Shown here: piece by piece, positions 26,190 to 34,569 of the stretch
Numbering within the stretch: position 1 is the first letter of the stretch
Layout of the letters: each line of letters begins with the position of its first letter
DNA from: JBKPDV01 sp046728075
GTDB lineage: Bacteria > Acidobacteriota > Thermoanaerobaculia > UBA5066 > Gp7-AA6
DNA length: 64,000 nucleotides
Assembly: GCA_046728075.1 (NCBI GenBank)
Contig: JBKPDV010000032.1
Location: 5,190-69,189, forward strand
Direction of reading: 5' to 3'
The notes under the pieces: generated by a model
What the model was told of the DNA's origin: nothing
Seen by the model: the letters and a program-made list of their open reading frames with translations, nothing else
Databases searched by the model: none
Program-made: the position numbers and the translations under genes

Positions 26190-27338
26190 ATGAGAGTCTT
26201 CTTGCGGACATCGATTCCGGCTTTCGTCCTTCTGCTGGGAGCTTCCGTCACCGCGTTCGCGGCGCAGGGCCTCACGTTTCCGCCGAGCGGCGACAATCCC
26301 CGGTCCACGGTCACTCAGGCGATTGGACCCGTCAAGGTCACGATCGACTACTCCAGCCCCCGGGTCGTCCGCGGTCCCAACGACCGCCGCGGAAAGATCT
26401 GGGGCGAACTGGTTCCCTGGGGGATGTCCGATCTCGGCTTCAACGGCTGCTCGAGCTGCCCGTGGCGCGCCGGCGCGAACGAAAACACGACGTTCACCGT
26501 CACCAACGACGTCAAGGTGCAGGGACAGCCGCTGCCGGCCGGAACATACGGCCTTCACATGATCCCCGGCGAGAACGAGTGGACAGTCATCTTCTCCAAG
26601 AACGCCGAGTCCTGGGGCAGCTTCTGGTACGACCCCAAGCAGGACTTCTTGCGCGTCAAGACCAAGGCGGGCAAGAGCGACTACCACGAGTGGCTCACCT
26701 ACGAGTTCACCGAACGGGAGCCGGAGAAGGCCACGGTCGCTCTCGAGTGGGAAAACCTTCAGATTCCGATCTCCATCGCGGTCGAGAACGCGACGCAGCT
26801 GTGGGTGGACAACATGCGGCACGACCTGCAGGGATTCGCGGGATTTTCGTGGCAGAACTGGCAGCAGGCCGCCGCCTTCTGCGCCCAGAAGAAGACGAAC
26901 CTGCCCGAGGCCTTGAAGTGGGCCGAGAGGGCCGTTTCGGATCCGACCTGGTCGGGCGGTTCGGAGAATTTCGTGACGCTCTCGACGCTCTCACGTTTGC
27001 AGTCGATGAACGGCCGCGAACAGGAAGCTGCGAAAACGTTCGACAAGGCGATCAACCATCCCACAGCCACCGCGATTCAGATCCACCTCGCGGCGCGCCA
27101 GCTCATGACCGATGGAAAGAAGCAGGAAGCGTTCAAGCTCTTTCAGTTGAACGCCAAGAGGTACCCGAACCAGTGGCCGGTTCACGTCGGCCTGATGCGC
27201 GGCTACGCGGCGATGGGCGATAAGAAGAAGGCGCTGGAAGAGGCGAAGCTCGCTTTGCCGCAGGCGCCGGACGCGGGTAACAAGAAGAACCTCGAGGGCC
27301 TGATCAAGCAGCTCGAGGAAGGCAAAGAGATCAACTAA
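26190..27338 (+). CDS. Exported DUF2911 protein with C-terminal TPR region
   Basis: 382 residues. A signal peptide (SIPAFVLLLGASVTAFAAQG) is followed by a DUF2911 domain (about 25-190) with the recognisable IDYSSPRVVRGP, GKIWGELVPWG, LPAGTYGLHMIPGENEWTVI and SKNAESWGSFWYDPKQD blocks. Helical TPR-like repeats fill residues 210-380 (ALKWAERAVSDP, EAAKTFDKAI, KALEEAKLALPQAP). A strong ribosome binding site, GGAGGTAAG, fixes ATG 26190. DUF2911 proteins are exported and common in Bacteroidota and Acidobacteriota; their role is unknown. A REP-like inverted repeat follows the stop codon. Confidence 0.88.
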   Translation: MRVFLRTSIPAFVLLLGASVTAFAAQGLTFPPSGDNPRSTVTQAIGPVKVTIDYSSPRVVRGPNDRRGKIWGELVPWGMSDLGFNGCSSCPWRAGANENTTFTVTNDVKVQGQPLPAGTYGLHMIPGENEWTVIFSKNAESWGSFWYDPKQDFLRVKTKAGKSDYHEWLTYEFTEREPEKATVALEWENLQIPISIAVENATQLWVDNMRHDLQGFAGFSWQNWQQAAAFCAQKKTNLPEALKWAERAVSDPTWSGGSENFVTLSTLSRLQSMNGREQEAAKTFDKAINHPTATAIQIHLAARQLMTDGKKQEAFKLFQLNAKRYPNQWPVHVGLMRGYAAMGDKKKALEEAKLALPQAPDAGNKKNLEGLIKQLEEGKEIN

Positions 27339-27345
27339 CCAGAAG

Positions 27346-27440
27346 CCTCTGTCAACCCGAGCGAAGCGTGGTATCTGCTCCGGTCTCATGGACCTCTCGG
27401 GCAGATCCCTCATCGCTTCGCTTCTCGGGTGACACAGAGG
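27346..27440. repeat. REP-like long inverted repeat
   Basis: The left arm CCTCTGTCAACCCGAGCGAA (continuing to 27368) pairs with the right arm 27414-27440, which ends TTCTCGGGTGACACAGAGG. The core GAGCGAAGCG followed by GGTATCTGCTCC resembles the widespread bacterial palindromic repeat whose arms read TGTCATCCTGAGCGAAGCG. It occupies most of the space between the DUF2911 gene and the propeller gene. It may end transcription or stabilise the upstream mRNA. I found only this copy in the window. Confidence 0.65.
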
Positions 27441-27453
27441 ACAAAATCAGCTG

Positions 27454-28776
27454 ATGCCTGTCCTTTCTCTCTGGATTCTCCTGCTCGGCCTCCAGGCGCC
27501 GGACCCTGAGTCGGCGGCAAGGACCAACGCTTCACTGATCAAGGAGGCCCGGGAGGCCCACAACCGCGGCGAGAAGGAAACCTTCCTCGCCCTCTACGAG
27601 GAGCTCGCGCGACGCCGCCCCGGAGAGATTTTCACTCTCTACAACCTCGCCTGCGGCCAGGCCTTGAACGGCCAGACCGAAGCGGCGCTTTCGGCCCTCG
27701 ATCAGATCCTGACTCTCCGGGTGGCGACCAATCTCGACCTCGACAAGGACTTCGAATCGATTCGCGCGACGAAGGGGTACCGGAGCGTGCTCGACCGTAT
27801 GAACGCGTTTCGCAAGGAACGGGTCTCCTCAGGCGCGACGCGGGCGTTCGCGATTCCCGAAAAAGGATTCATTGCCGAAGGCGTCGCCTATGACCCCGTG
27901 ACCAGGGCTTTCTTCGTGTCGAGCATTCGGCACCGAAAAATCGTCCGGATCGATCGCAGCGGGAAGATCACCGACTTCGTCACCGCCGGACGCGACGGCC
28001 TTCGGAGCGCCCTCGGAATGTGCATCGATCCGAAGCGGCGCACGCTCTGGGTCGCGAGCCAGGCGATCCCGTCGATGGATGGCTATCAAAAGGATCAGCC
28101 CCTGGCCGCGGCCGTCTTCGAGTACGACGTCGACTCCGGGCGCCTGCGCAAGGAGCACGTTCCTCAGGCGGAGGGCGAGCCCGCTGGCTTCGACGATCTC
28201 ACGGTCGCGCCCGACGGAACCGTCTTCGTCAACGACGCCGCAAGTCCGCGCATCTGGAAGATTTCCCCCGGCGGTTCGCTCGAGGTCTTTCTCGTCTCGG
28301 ACGTGATGGGCGGCACGCAGGGGCTGGCTGTCTCGGGCGACGGAAAGAACCTCTACGCCTCCGATTACCGCGGCCTCTTCGCCGTCGACATCGCGAGCAA
28401 ACGCGTGACTCCGATTCTGGTGCCGCCGGACCTCGCATTGACCGGAATCGACGGTCTCGTCCTGACCGGCAGAAGCCTGATCGCGATCCAGAACGGGATC
28501 ATTCCGCACCGCGTCATCCGGCTCGACCTGGCGCCCGACGGCGTGGCGATCTCGAAGTCCCGTATCCTCGAGATGAATCATCCGGACTTCGATGAGCCGA
28601 CCCTGGGGACGGTCGTCGACGGCGTCCTCTACTTCTCCGCGGACAGCCAGGGCCAGAAGTTCCTGAACGAAAAGAAGCCGATCAGTCAGGAAAAAATGCG
28701 GGAGACCGTGATCCTGAAACTCTCTCTGTCGCCGGACCCGACTTTGAGTAAGCCCGGCGATCAGCCGCGAAAGTAG
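27454..28776 (+). CDS. Exported TPR plus SMP-30-like six-bladed propeller protein
   Basis: 440 residues. A short signal-like N-terminus (MPVLSLWILLLGLQAPDPES) precedes about 100 residues of TPR-type helices (ETFLALYEELARRRPGEIFT, LYNLACGQALNGQTEAALSA). From about residue 135 repeated blades follow: FIAEGVAYDPVTRAFFVSSI, GMCIDPKRRTLWVASQA, GFDDLTVAPDGTVFVNDAAS and GLAVSGDGKNLYASDYRGLF. This is the SMP-30/gluconolactonase or YncE-like propeller. The metal ligands that define a lactonase cannot be confirmed, so the enzymatic role is open. It converges with the AraC gene; the two 3' ends overlap by 16 bp. Confidence 0.75.
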   Translation: MPVLSLWILLLGLQAPDPESAARTNASLIKEAREAHNRGEKETFLALYEELARRRPGEIFTLYNLACGQALNGQTEAALSALDQILTLRVATNLDLDKDFESIRATKGYRSVLDRMNAFRKERVSSGATRAFAIPEKGFIAEGVAYDPVTRAFFVSSIRHRKIVRIDRSGKITDFVTAGRDGLRSALGMCIDPKRRTLWVASQAIPSMDGYQKDQPLAAAVFEYDVDSGRLRKEHVPQAEGEPAGFDDLTVAPDGTVFVNDAASPRIWKISPGGSLEVFLVSDVMGGTQGLAVSGDGKNLYASDYRGLFAVDIASKRVTPILVPPDLALTGIDGLVLTGRSLIAIQNGIIPHRVIRLDLAPDGVAISKSRILEMNHPDFDEPTLGTVVDGVLYFSADSQGQKFLNEKKPISQEKMRETVILKLSLSPDPTLSKPGDQPRK

Positions 28777-29537
28777 CGACCCGGCGTCGTGCCGAGCTCC
28801 CGCTTGAACATGGCGACGAAAGCGCTCGGGCTGTCGTAACCCAGATCGAGCGCGACGCGTGTAACCGACCGGCCAGTGGCCAGGCCCCGCAGCGCGTGGA
28901 TCAGGCGAAGCCTCTGGCGCCAGCGTCCGAGTGTCAGGTGCGTTTCCGCCCGGAAGAGCCGTTCGAGCGTCCGACGGCTGGTGCCCACGTCCCGGGCGAA
29001 GGCCGTGAGCTTGCGCACCACTCCCGGATGACGTTCGAGCAGCCCGGCGACAGTGCGGGCGCGAGGGTCCCGCGGCATCGGCAGCTGGAGCGGAACCGCC
29101 GGCAGCGCTTCTAATTGATCGAGCAGGATGCGCGCAAGGCGCGCCTCATTCGGCACCCTCCGGTGCAAGAGACCGAGCCGGATTGTGTGAAGGATAAGCT
29201 CGCGCAGAAGCGGCGGAACGTTGACGGCGCGGCACTCCGTGGGCAGCTTGTGCGAGAGTTCCGCGGCGAAATACAACGACCGCACTGTCACTCGCCCCGA
29301 CATCTCTTCCCAGTGCTCCACTCCGGCCGGAACCCAGACCGCGCGGTCGGGCGGCACGACCCAGGTGCCTTGCGACGTGTGGACGCTCATCACGCCGTCC
29401 GAGGCGTAGACGAGTTGATTCCAGTCGTGACTGTGCGGAGGGATCGACGCGCCCGGCGAGTGCGTCGTGGCCCAGGTTCGCACGATGAGGCCGTCGGCGT
29501 CCGGTTGCCGCGAGCGCGATTGTCGTTTTCTCGACAT
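28761..29537 (-). CDS. AraC-family transcriptional regulator
   Basis: 258 residues from ATG 29537. The N-terminal half is a cupin effector domain (IPPHSHDWNQLVYASDGVMS, VPPDRAVWVPAGVEHW). The C-terminal half holds two helix-turn-helix motifs (LTAFARDVGTSRRTLERLF, VTRVALDLGYDSPSAFVAMF) and ends in the usual ELGTTPGRYFRG. The open frame extends 30 codons upstream, but a perfect 17-bp palindrome overlaps the codon at 29535-29537 and no ribosome binding site supports the longer form. It is divergent from the two VOC genes (83 nt apart) and may control them, itself, or both. Confidence 0.88.
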   Translation of the reverse strand: MSRKRQSRSRQPDADGLIVRTWATTHSPGASIPPHSHDWNQLVYASDGVMSVHTSQGTWVVPPDRAVWVPAGVEHWEEMSGRVTVRSLYFAAELSHKLPTECRAVNVPPLLRELILHTIRLGLLHRRVPNEARLARILLDQLEALPAVPLQLPMPRDPRARTVAGLLERHPGVVRKLTAFARDVGTSRRTLERLFRAETHLTLGRWRQRLRLIHALRGLATGRSVTRVALDLGYDSPSAFVAMFKRELGTTPGRYFRG

Positions 29538-29552
29538 AGATTGGCAATCTAT
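29536..29552. promoter_or_regulatory. Perfect 17-bp palindrome at the AraC start (candidate operator)
   Basis: ATAGATTGGCAATCTAT has 8-bp arms (ATAGATTG/CAATCTAT) around a single G. It contains a -10-like TAGATT 8 nt before the AraC ATG and no Shine-Dalgarno sequence, which fits a leaderless transcript whose promoter core is the palindrome. It sits in the AraC-VOC divergent region, so it could serve both directions. Confidence 0.55.
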
Positions 29553-29620
29553 CGCAAAGCTGCCGAGGGGTTGACCGGCTACGATCCTACCCGGACGCGC
29601 ACGCACCGGGAGGAAAGACG

Positions 29621-30004
29621 ATGTCAAACAACATTCAGCATTTCGCGATCAACGCCGATGATCTCGGCCGGGCGCGCCGCTTCTACGAGAAGGTCTTTTC
29701 CTGGAAGTTCAGCCCCTGGGGCCCGCCGGACTTCTTCCTGATCGACACGGGCGACGAGAAGGATCCCGGAGTGAAGGGCGCGCTCCAGAAACGGCGGGAG
29801 CTCGTGCCGGGCACAAAGATGATCGGCTACGAATGCTCGATCTCCGTTACCAACGTCGACAAGGTGGCCGCCGCGGTCAAGGCGAACGGCGGAAAGATCC
29901 TCATGGAGAGAACGACGATCCGGACGGTCGGCCACCTGATCTTCTTCGAAGACCCGGAGGGCAACGTCGCCGGAGCGATGCAGTACGACCCGAATGCGGA
30001 GTGA
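29621..30004 (+). CDS. VOC (glyoxalase/dioxygenase) family protein 1
   Basis: 127 residues, one vicinal-oxygen-chelate domain made of two beta-alpha-beta-beta-beta units. Typical landmarks are QHFAINADDLGRARRFYEKV at the start and FFEDPEGNVAGAMQY at the end. The ribosome binding site GGGAGGAAAG fixes ATG 29621. Family members range from glyoxalases to antibiotic-binding proteins and enzyme subunits, and nothing here narrows it. It is 30 nt upstream of a second VOC gene on the same strand and divergent from an AraC regulator. Confidence 0.88.
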   Translation: MSNNIQHFAINADDLGRARRFYEKVFSWKFSPWGPPDFFLIDTGDEKDPGVKGALQKRRELVPGTKMIGYECSISVTNVDKVAAAVKANGGKILMERTTIRTVGHLIFFEDPEGNVAGAMQYDPNAE

Positions 30005-30034
30005 CCGCGCACCAAAGAGAAGACGGAGATCACT

Positions 30035-30412
30035 ATGCTCAATTCATTCAAGCTGATCGCATTTCTTCCCACGACGGATTACAAGCGAGCGCGAAGCTTC
30101 TACGAGGGGCTCCTCGGCCTCGAGTACGTCAGTGAGGATCAGTTCGCCCTGGTTTTGAGGTCCGGAGGAAACATGATCCGTGTCGGAAAATTCGAGTCGC
30201 TTACCCCGGCCAAGAACACGATCCTGGGATGGGAGGTCTCCGAAATCGAGAAAGTCGTCGCTGCTCTCCAATCGAAGGGAGTCGCGTTCGAAAAGTATCC
30301 CTGGGTCGAAGATCCCCTCGGGCTCGGAATCTGGACCGCACCCAACGGCGACAAGGTGGCCTGGTTCAAGGACCCGGACGGGAACATCCTTTCCGTCTCC
30401 GAGCACAATTAG
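30035..30412 (+). CDS. VOC (glyoxalase/bleomycin-resistance-like) family protein 2
   Basis: 125 residues with the same single-domain layout: FLPTTDYKRARSFYEGLLGL near the start and DKVAWFKDPDGNILSVSEHN at the end, where Glu in SVSEH is a usual metal ligand. A weak ribosome binding site, ACGGAG, precedes ATG 30035. It is co-oriented with VOC protein 1 and probably in the same transcript. The two are too divergent to be a recent duplication. Function is unassigned. Confidence 0.87.
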   Translation: MLNSFKLIAFLPTTDYKRARSFYEGLLGLEYVSEDQFALVLRSGGNMIRVGKFESLTPAKNTILGWEVSEIEKVVAALQSKGVAFEKYPWVEDPLGLGIWTAPNGDKVAWFKDPDGNILSVSEHN

Positions 30413-30432
30413 CGGTCTGGCATCTTACGAAA

Positions 30433-33006
30433 TCACTTCAGCCCGTCGGCCACGAAGAGGTCGCCGAGCACGCGGCGGTAGGAGTACGCGTAGGATTTTC
30501 CGTCGGGAGTGATCATGATCGGCCAGACTCCGAGGATGCCGGCCGGATCGGGCGGCAGGATTTCTTTCCAGGGAGCTCGCTTTCCCGTCACGACGTCGAT
30601 TGTGGAGATCCGAGCCGGCATCTCCGACGGCTTCCAGCAATAGAGCGAGCGGCTGTCCGGTGTCCAGCGAATCGGAGACTCGTCGGGCTCGAAGCCGGGA
30701 ATCGGCCTGGGCTCTCCGGGCTCGACGGAATAGATCGCGATACGGCGGTCCGGACCCGTCGCGGCGATGGAGCGCCCGTCGGGTGAAATCGGGAAGTAGC
30801 CGAAGGCCGTCACGCCCTCCGGGCTGATGGCGCGGGGCTTTCCACCGGAGACTTCCTGGACGAAGAGGCGCGGCCCTCTACCCGGCTCGTTCGCCGTCGC
30901 CAGAAGCCGACGGCCATCGGGAAAGAATCTTGCCCACAGATAGTTCAGGCCCGGCTTGCCGAGCGGACGGGGAGTGGATGGACCGGTTGGCAAAAGGATC
31001 AGCTCGTCGCTCTTGGGGAAGGACGTCGTCACAGCCCAGCGGCCATCGTGAGAGAGATCGTAGGAGGCTCCCTCACCCAAAAGGGCCGGCGGCGAGCCAT
31101 CGCTCGGGCGCAGATAAATCGGGTAGCCTTTGGAGCCTGCGATCGCGCCCTGCTCGTCGAAGAGAATCTGTTTCCCATCGTCCGAGAGTCCCGTAGGAAA
31201 GGACCAATCGAGCCATGTCAGATTGCGTTCGCGGGCCATCCCCGCGACGACTGCTACGATCTCTCGGCGTTGGGCACGACGGTCGAACAACATCCGGCCG
31301 TCCCGCGAGACGTCCATGAGCGCCCACGCGCCGGGAAAGTTCGCGGTTCGACGCTCCTGCCCCGAGAGCGTGACGGTGCGCAAGACATTGCCCCAGTTGG
31401 ACCAGATTTCGTTCCCCTTGGGAGACCAGGCGAGCGAGATCGTCGGAGTCAGATCCGTGAGAGTCTTTTTCCGGCCGTCAAGCTCGACAACAGAAATTCT
31501 GCCGAGGCTGTCGCCTCGCGATGGGTGGTCGATGAATGCGATCCGGCGGCCGTCCGGTGAAACGCGGGCATTGCTGATCCAGCCCCCGGTTTCGTAGAGC
31601 ACCTTGCCGATCGGAAACTCGAGCCGCCGCCTGTCGCCGAACTCGCGCACCACGGCGAGCTCTTTGCCGTCCGGGGACCAGTCGGCATCCTGGACGTCTT
31701 CGAGCAACTGGCGAGGAGCGCCGCCGGCGAGCGGGACTCGCGCGAGCGTTCCCCGCATCTCCCAGCCGATGACGTATCGAGGGTTTTCCAGGATCGCGAG
31801 CTCGCCCGCCGAGGAGACCCCGAGCAGGTTGGATGGAGGAAGACCGAGCGAGCGGGACTCGGGACTCCCGGGCCGAGCGGTGAAGATCTCGGAAGGATTT
31901 CCCTCCCACGCCGCGCCATAGGCAATCGACTGGCCGTCTGGTGTGAATCGCGCGTTCAAGATCATCCCTCGGCGAAACGTGAGTCGCTGAAAGGTCGGAT
32001 TCGCCGCCCCGGATCGACCGAGGAATCTTCCGGCGAGGAAACCGGCCGCGAGCAGAGCCGCCCCCGCGAGAACTCCTGCCAGAAGAGTTCGCCGGCGCCG
32101 TCCTGCCAAGACCTGTGCTTGGACTGGCTCCGAAATCGAGGTTTCGGAGAGGTGCTCGCGGATGTTGCGCAGATCCCGCGCCAGATCCCGCGTTGAGGCG
32201 TACCGCTCCTCGGGATCCTTGGCCAGACATCGTTCCACGATCCAGCGCAGGGGCGCCGGCGCCCTCGGGTTCACGCGCTCGACGGGCTCCGGCTCCTCGC
32301 GGATGATCGCCGAGAGCGTCTCGACACCGGTCGCCTTCTGAAAGGGGCGCTTGCCAGTCGCCATTTCATAGAGGATCGAACCAAAAGAGAACTGGTCCGA
32401 ATGGAAGTCGACGGGACTGCCGCTCGCCTGCTCCGGCGACATGTAGCCGACGGTCCCCATCACGGTGCCGGGAGCGGTCGGCGAGGCGACGGCCGTCGGG
32501 AGCGCCGAATTCTGCTCGGGAAGAGTCTCTGTCAGCTTGGCCAGACCGAAGTCGAGAATCTTGACGAATCCGTCCTGCGAGATCATCACGTTCTCGGGCT
32601 TCAAATCGCGGTGAACGATTCCGGCGGAATGAGCCTTGGCGAGCCCTTCGGCAATGCCCACGGCGACATCCAGGAGCTTTCGGATCGCGAGAGGCTCGGC
32701 CGCGATGAGCTCGCGCAATGTCCGGCCTTCCACGTGTTCCATTGCGAGATACGTGGTCTCGTCCGCGGAACCGACGTCGTAAACCGTGATGATGTTGGGA
32801 TGGTTCAACGCCGATGCGGCGCGCGCCTCCTGCTCGAAACGCTGCCGGCGGGAGGCGTCCGAGGAGATGGCCGCGGGAAGTACCTTCAGAGCGACTTCCC
32901 GCCCGAGCCGAGTGTCCCGCGCCCGCCATACCTCTCCCATTCCTCCCGCCCCGAGAGGAGAGAGGATCTCGTAGGGCCCGAGGCGACTTCCTGCGGCAAT
33001 CGGCAT
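30433..33006 (-). CDS. Receptor Ser/Thr kinase with PD40 beta-propeller (K3)
   Basis: 857 residues from ATG 33006 (MPIAAGSRLGPYEILSPL). Kinase domain about 8-275 with K41, HRDLKPENVM, ILDFGLAKL and GTVGYMSPEQ. A membrane helix follows (LLAGVLAGAALLAAGFLAG), then a PD40 propeller with blades such as NARFTPDGQSIAYGAAWEGN and FPISPDGRSIAATG, ending in PDGKSYAYSYRRVLGDLFVA. That end type is shared with K6 and K10. The open frame runs another 460 codons beyond the true start, but that part is antisense to xylG. It is divergent from xylG with only 45 nt between the starts, so the two may share control: the kinase could report on sugar uptake. Confidence 0.92.
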   Translation of the reverse strand: MPIAAGSRLGPYEILSPLGAGGMGEVWRARDTRLGREVALKVLPAAISSDASRRQRFEQEARAASALNHPNIITVYDVGSADETTYLAMEHVEGRTLRELIAAEPLAIRKLLDVAVGIAEGLAKAHSAGIVHRDLKPENVMISQDGFVKILDFGLAKLTETLPEQNSALPTAVASPTAPGTVMGTVGYMSPEQASGSPVDFHSDQFSFGSILYEMATGKRPFQKATGVETLSAIIREEPEPVERVNPRAPAPLRWIVERCLAKDPEERYASTRDLARDLRNIREHLSETSISEPVQAQVLAGRRRRTLLAGVLAGAALLAAGFLAGRFLGRSGAANPTFQRLTFRRGMILNARFTPDGQSIAYGAAWEGNPSEIFTARPGSPESRSLGLPPSNLLGVSSAGELAILENPRYVIGWEMRGTLARVPLAGGAPRQLLEDVQDADWSPDGKELAVVREFGDRRRLEFPIGKVLYETGGWISNARVSPDGRRIAFIDHPSRGDSLGRISVVELDGRKKTLTDLTPTISLAWSPKGNEIWSNWGNVLRTVTLSGQERRTANFPGAWALMDVSRDGRMLFDRRAQRREIVAVVAGMARERNLTWLDWSFPTGLSDDGKQILFDEQGAIAGSKGYPIYLRPSDGSPPALLGEGASYDLSHDGRWAVTTSFPKSDELILLPTGPSTPRPLGKPGLNYLWARFFPDGRRLLATANEPGRGPRLFVQEVSGGKPRAISPEGVTAFGYFPISPDGRSIAATGPDRRIAIYSVEPGEPRPIPGFEPDESPIRWTPDSRSLYCWKPSEMPARISTIDVVTGKRAPWKEILPPDPAGILGVWPIMITPDGKSYAYSYRRVLGDLFVADGLK

Positions 33007-33051
33007 GGCGTCGATCCGACGGAATCTCTCGAAAGGATATAACCGCCGACA

Positions 33052-34569
33052 GTGCCTCTTCTGAAGCTCGATTCGATCACCAAGGACTTCCCGGGCGTTC
33101 GCGCGCTCGACCGGGTTTCGCTGGATCTCGAGAAGGGGGAAGTCCACGCGCTCGTGGGCGAGAACGGCGCCGGCAAGAGCACGCTGATCAAGATCCTCTC
33201 CGGCTTCTATCCGTACGGTTCTTATGGCGGTGAGATCCTCCTGCGTGACGCCCCCGCGCGTTTTCCGGAAATGCGCGCCGCGGAGCGCGAGGGAATCGCG
33301 GTGATCGCGCAAGAGCTCGCGCTTGTGCCTGAAATGACCGTGGCGGAAAACCTGATGCTCGGGCGCGAGCCGACCACTCGTGGGCTGATTCGTTGGGAAC
33401 GCTTGCGCTCGGCCTCGCGTGAAGCGCTCGCTCGAGTCGGCTCGGACCTCGATTGCGATATTCCTGTTCGAGCTCTCGGCGTCGGGCAGCAGCAGATCGT
33501 CGAGATCGCCAAGGCGCTCGACAAGCAATCGGAGATCCTGATTCTGGACGAACCGACCGCCGCTCTCCCCGAGTCGGACACGCGCAGGCTGCTCGACCTC
33601 GTGCGGGACCTTCGCAGCCGCGGAGTGGCTTCGATCTACGTGAGCCACCGCCTCGAGGAAGTCTTCGCGATCGCGGATCGGATCTCGGTCCTGCGCGATG
33701 GCCGCTCCGTCGCAACCGCGCCGGTGCGCGACTGGACACCGGGACGCGTGATCGCGGCCATGGTCGGACGCGAGCTCGAAGCGCTTTCGGCCAGGCCGTC
33801 CTTTTCGCCGGGTGACGTCGCTCTGTCGATCGAAGGGTGGCAGGTGGAAGACCCGGTCAATCCCGGACGTCTCGTGTTGGACGGAATCTCTCTGACAGTC
33901 CGCGCGGGTGAGATCGTCGGAGTCGCCGGCTTGATGGGCTCGGGGCGAAGCGCGTTGGTCAGCTCTCTCTTCGGCCTCGCGCGCGGCCGCGTCGGCGGAG
34001 AACTCAGGATTCGTGGCCGGACGCAAGAGGCTCCCTTTCGTCACCCCGCCGAAGCGATCCGAGCGGGTCTCGCGCTCGTCTCGGAGGATCGCACGCGGTC
34101 CGGCCTCGTGCCCGAGGCTTCTGTCCTGGAGAACATGACGCTTCCGACTCTCGATCGCTTCCGTCGCAGTGGATTCCTGGACGACGCGGCGCGAGCGCGT
34201 TCCGCGCGGGAGCAGATCGAGACGCTCGCGATCAAGACTCCTTCTGCCGCGGCTCGCGTCAGTCAGCTCTCTGGAGGAACCCAGCAGAAGGTTGTCCTCG
34301 GCAAGTGGCTGCTCGCCAAACCGCGCATCCTGCTCCTGGACGAACCGACCCGGGGAATCGATGTGGGCACGAAGGCGGAGATCCACCGGCTCGTCGGGCG
34401 TCTCGCCTCGGAAGGAGTCGCGATCCTTCTCGTTTCATCCGATCTGCCCGAGCTGTTGAGCCTTTCGCACCGTGTGGTTGTGCTCTGCCAGGGACGGCCC
34501 GCCGCGAGCCTCTCCTCGGCCGACGCGACGCCGGAGGCCGTGATGTCGGCGGCGACTGGAGGTCTGTGA
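33052..34569 (+). CDS. xylG: Sugar ABC importer ATPase, XylG/MglA type (two NBDs)
   Basis: 505 residues, the usual length of double-NBD sugar ATPases. The first domain has Walker A GENGAGKST (about 37-45) and Walker B ILILDEPTAALPE; its signature is the degenerate LGVGQQQIVEIAKAL. The second domain has a degenerate Walker A (GLMGSGRSAL), an intact signature LSGGTQQKVVLGKWLL and Walker B ILLLDEPTRGIDVG. This asymmetry is normal for the family. GTG 33052 begins the conserved N-terminus. The permease start overlaps its stop as GTGA. The xylose assignment rests mainly on the permease and binding protein. Confidence 0.88.
   Translation: MPLLKLDSITKDFPGVRALDRVSLDLEKGEVHALVGENGAGKSTLIKILSGFYPYGSYGGEILLRDAPARFPEMRAAEREGIAVIAQELALVPEMTVAENLMLGREPTTRGLIRWERLRSASREALARVGSDLDCDIPVRALGVGQQQIVEIAKALDKQSEILILDEPTAALPESDTRRLLDLVRDLRSRGVASIYVSHRLEEVFAIADRISVLRDGRSVATAPVRDWTPGRVIAAMVGRELEALSARPSFSPGDVALSIEGWQVEDPVNPGRLVLDGISLTVRAGEIVGVAGLMGSGRSALVSSLFGLARGRVGGELRIRGRTQEAPFRHPAEAIRAGLALVSEDRTRSGLVPEASVLENMTLPTLDRFRRSGFLDDAARARSAREQIETLAIKTPSAAARVSQLSGGTQQKVVLGKWLLAKPRILLLDEPTRGIDVGTKAEIHRLVGRLASEGVAILLVSSDLPELLSLSHRVVVLCQGRPAASLSSADATPEAVMSAATGGL

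Noticed and set aside
33007..34386. N-terminal extension of K3 to a 1317-residue protein
   Set aside because: The extension is antisense to xylG and has the Arg/Asp/Gly-rich composition of a GC-rich shadow frame. The paralogues all begin at the residue equivalent to Met 33006.
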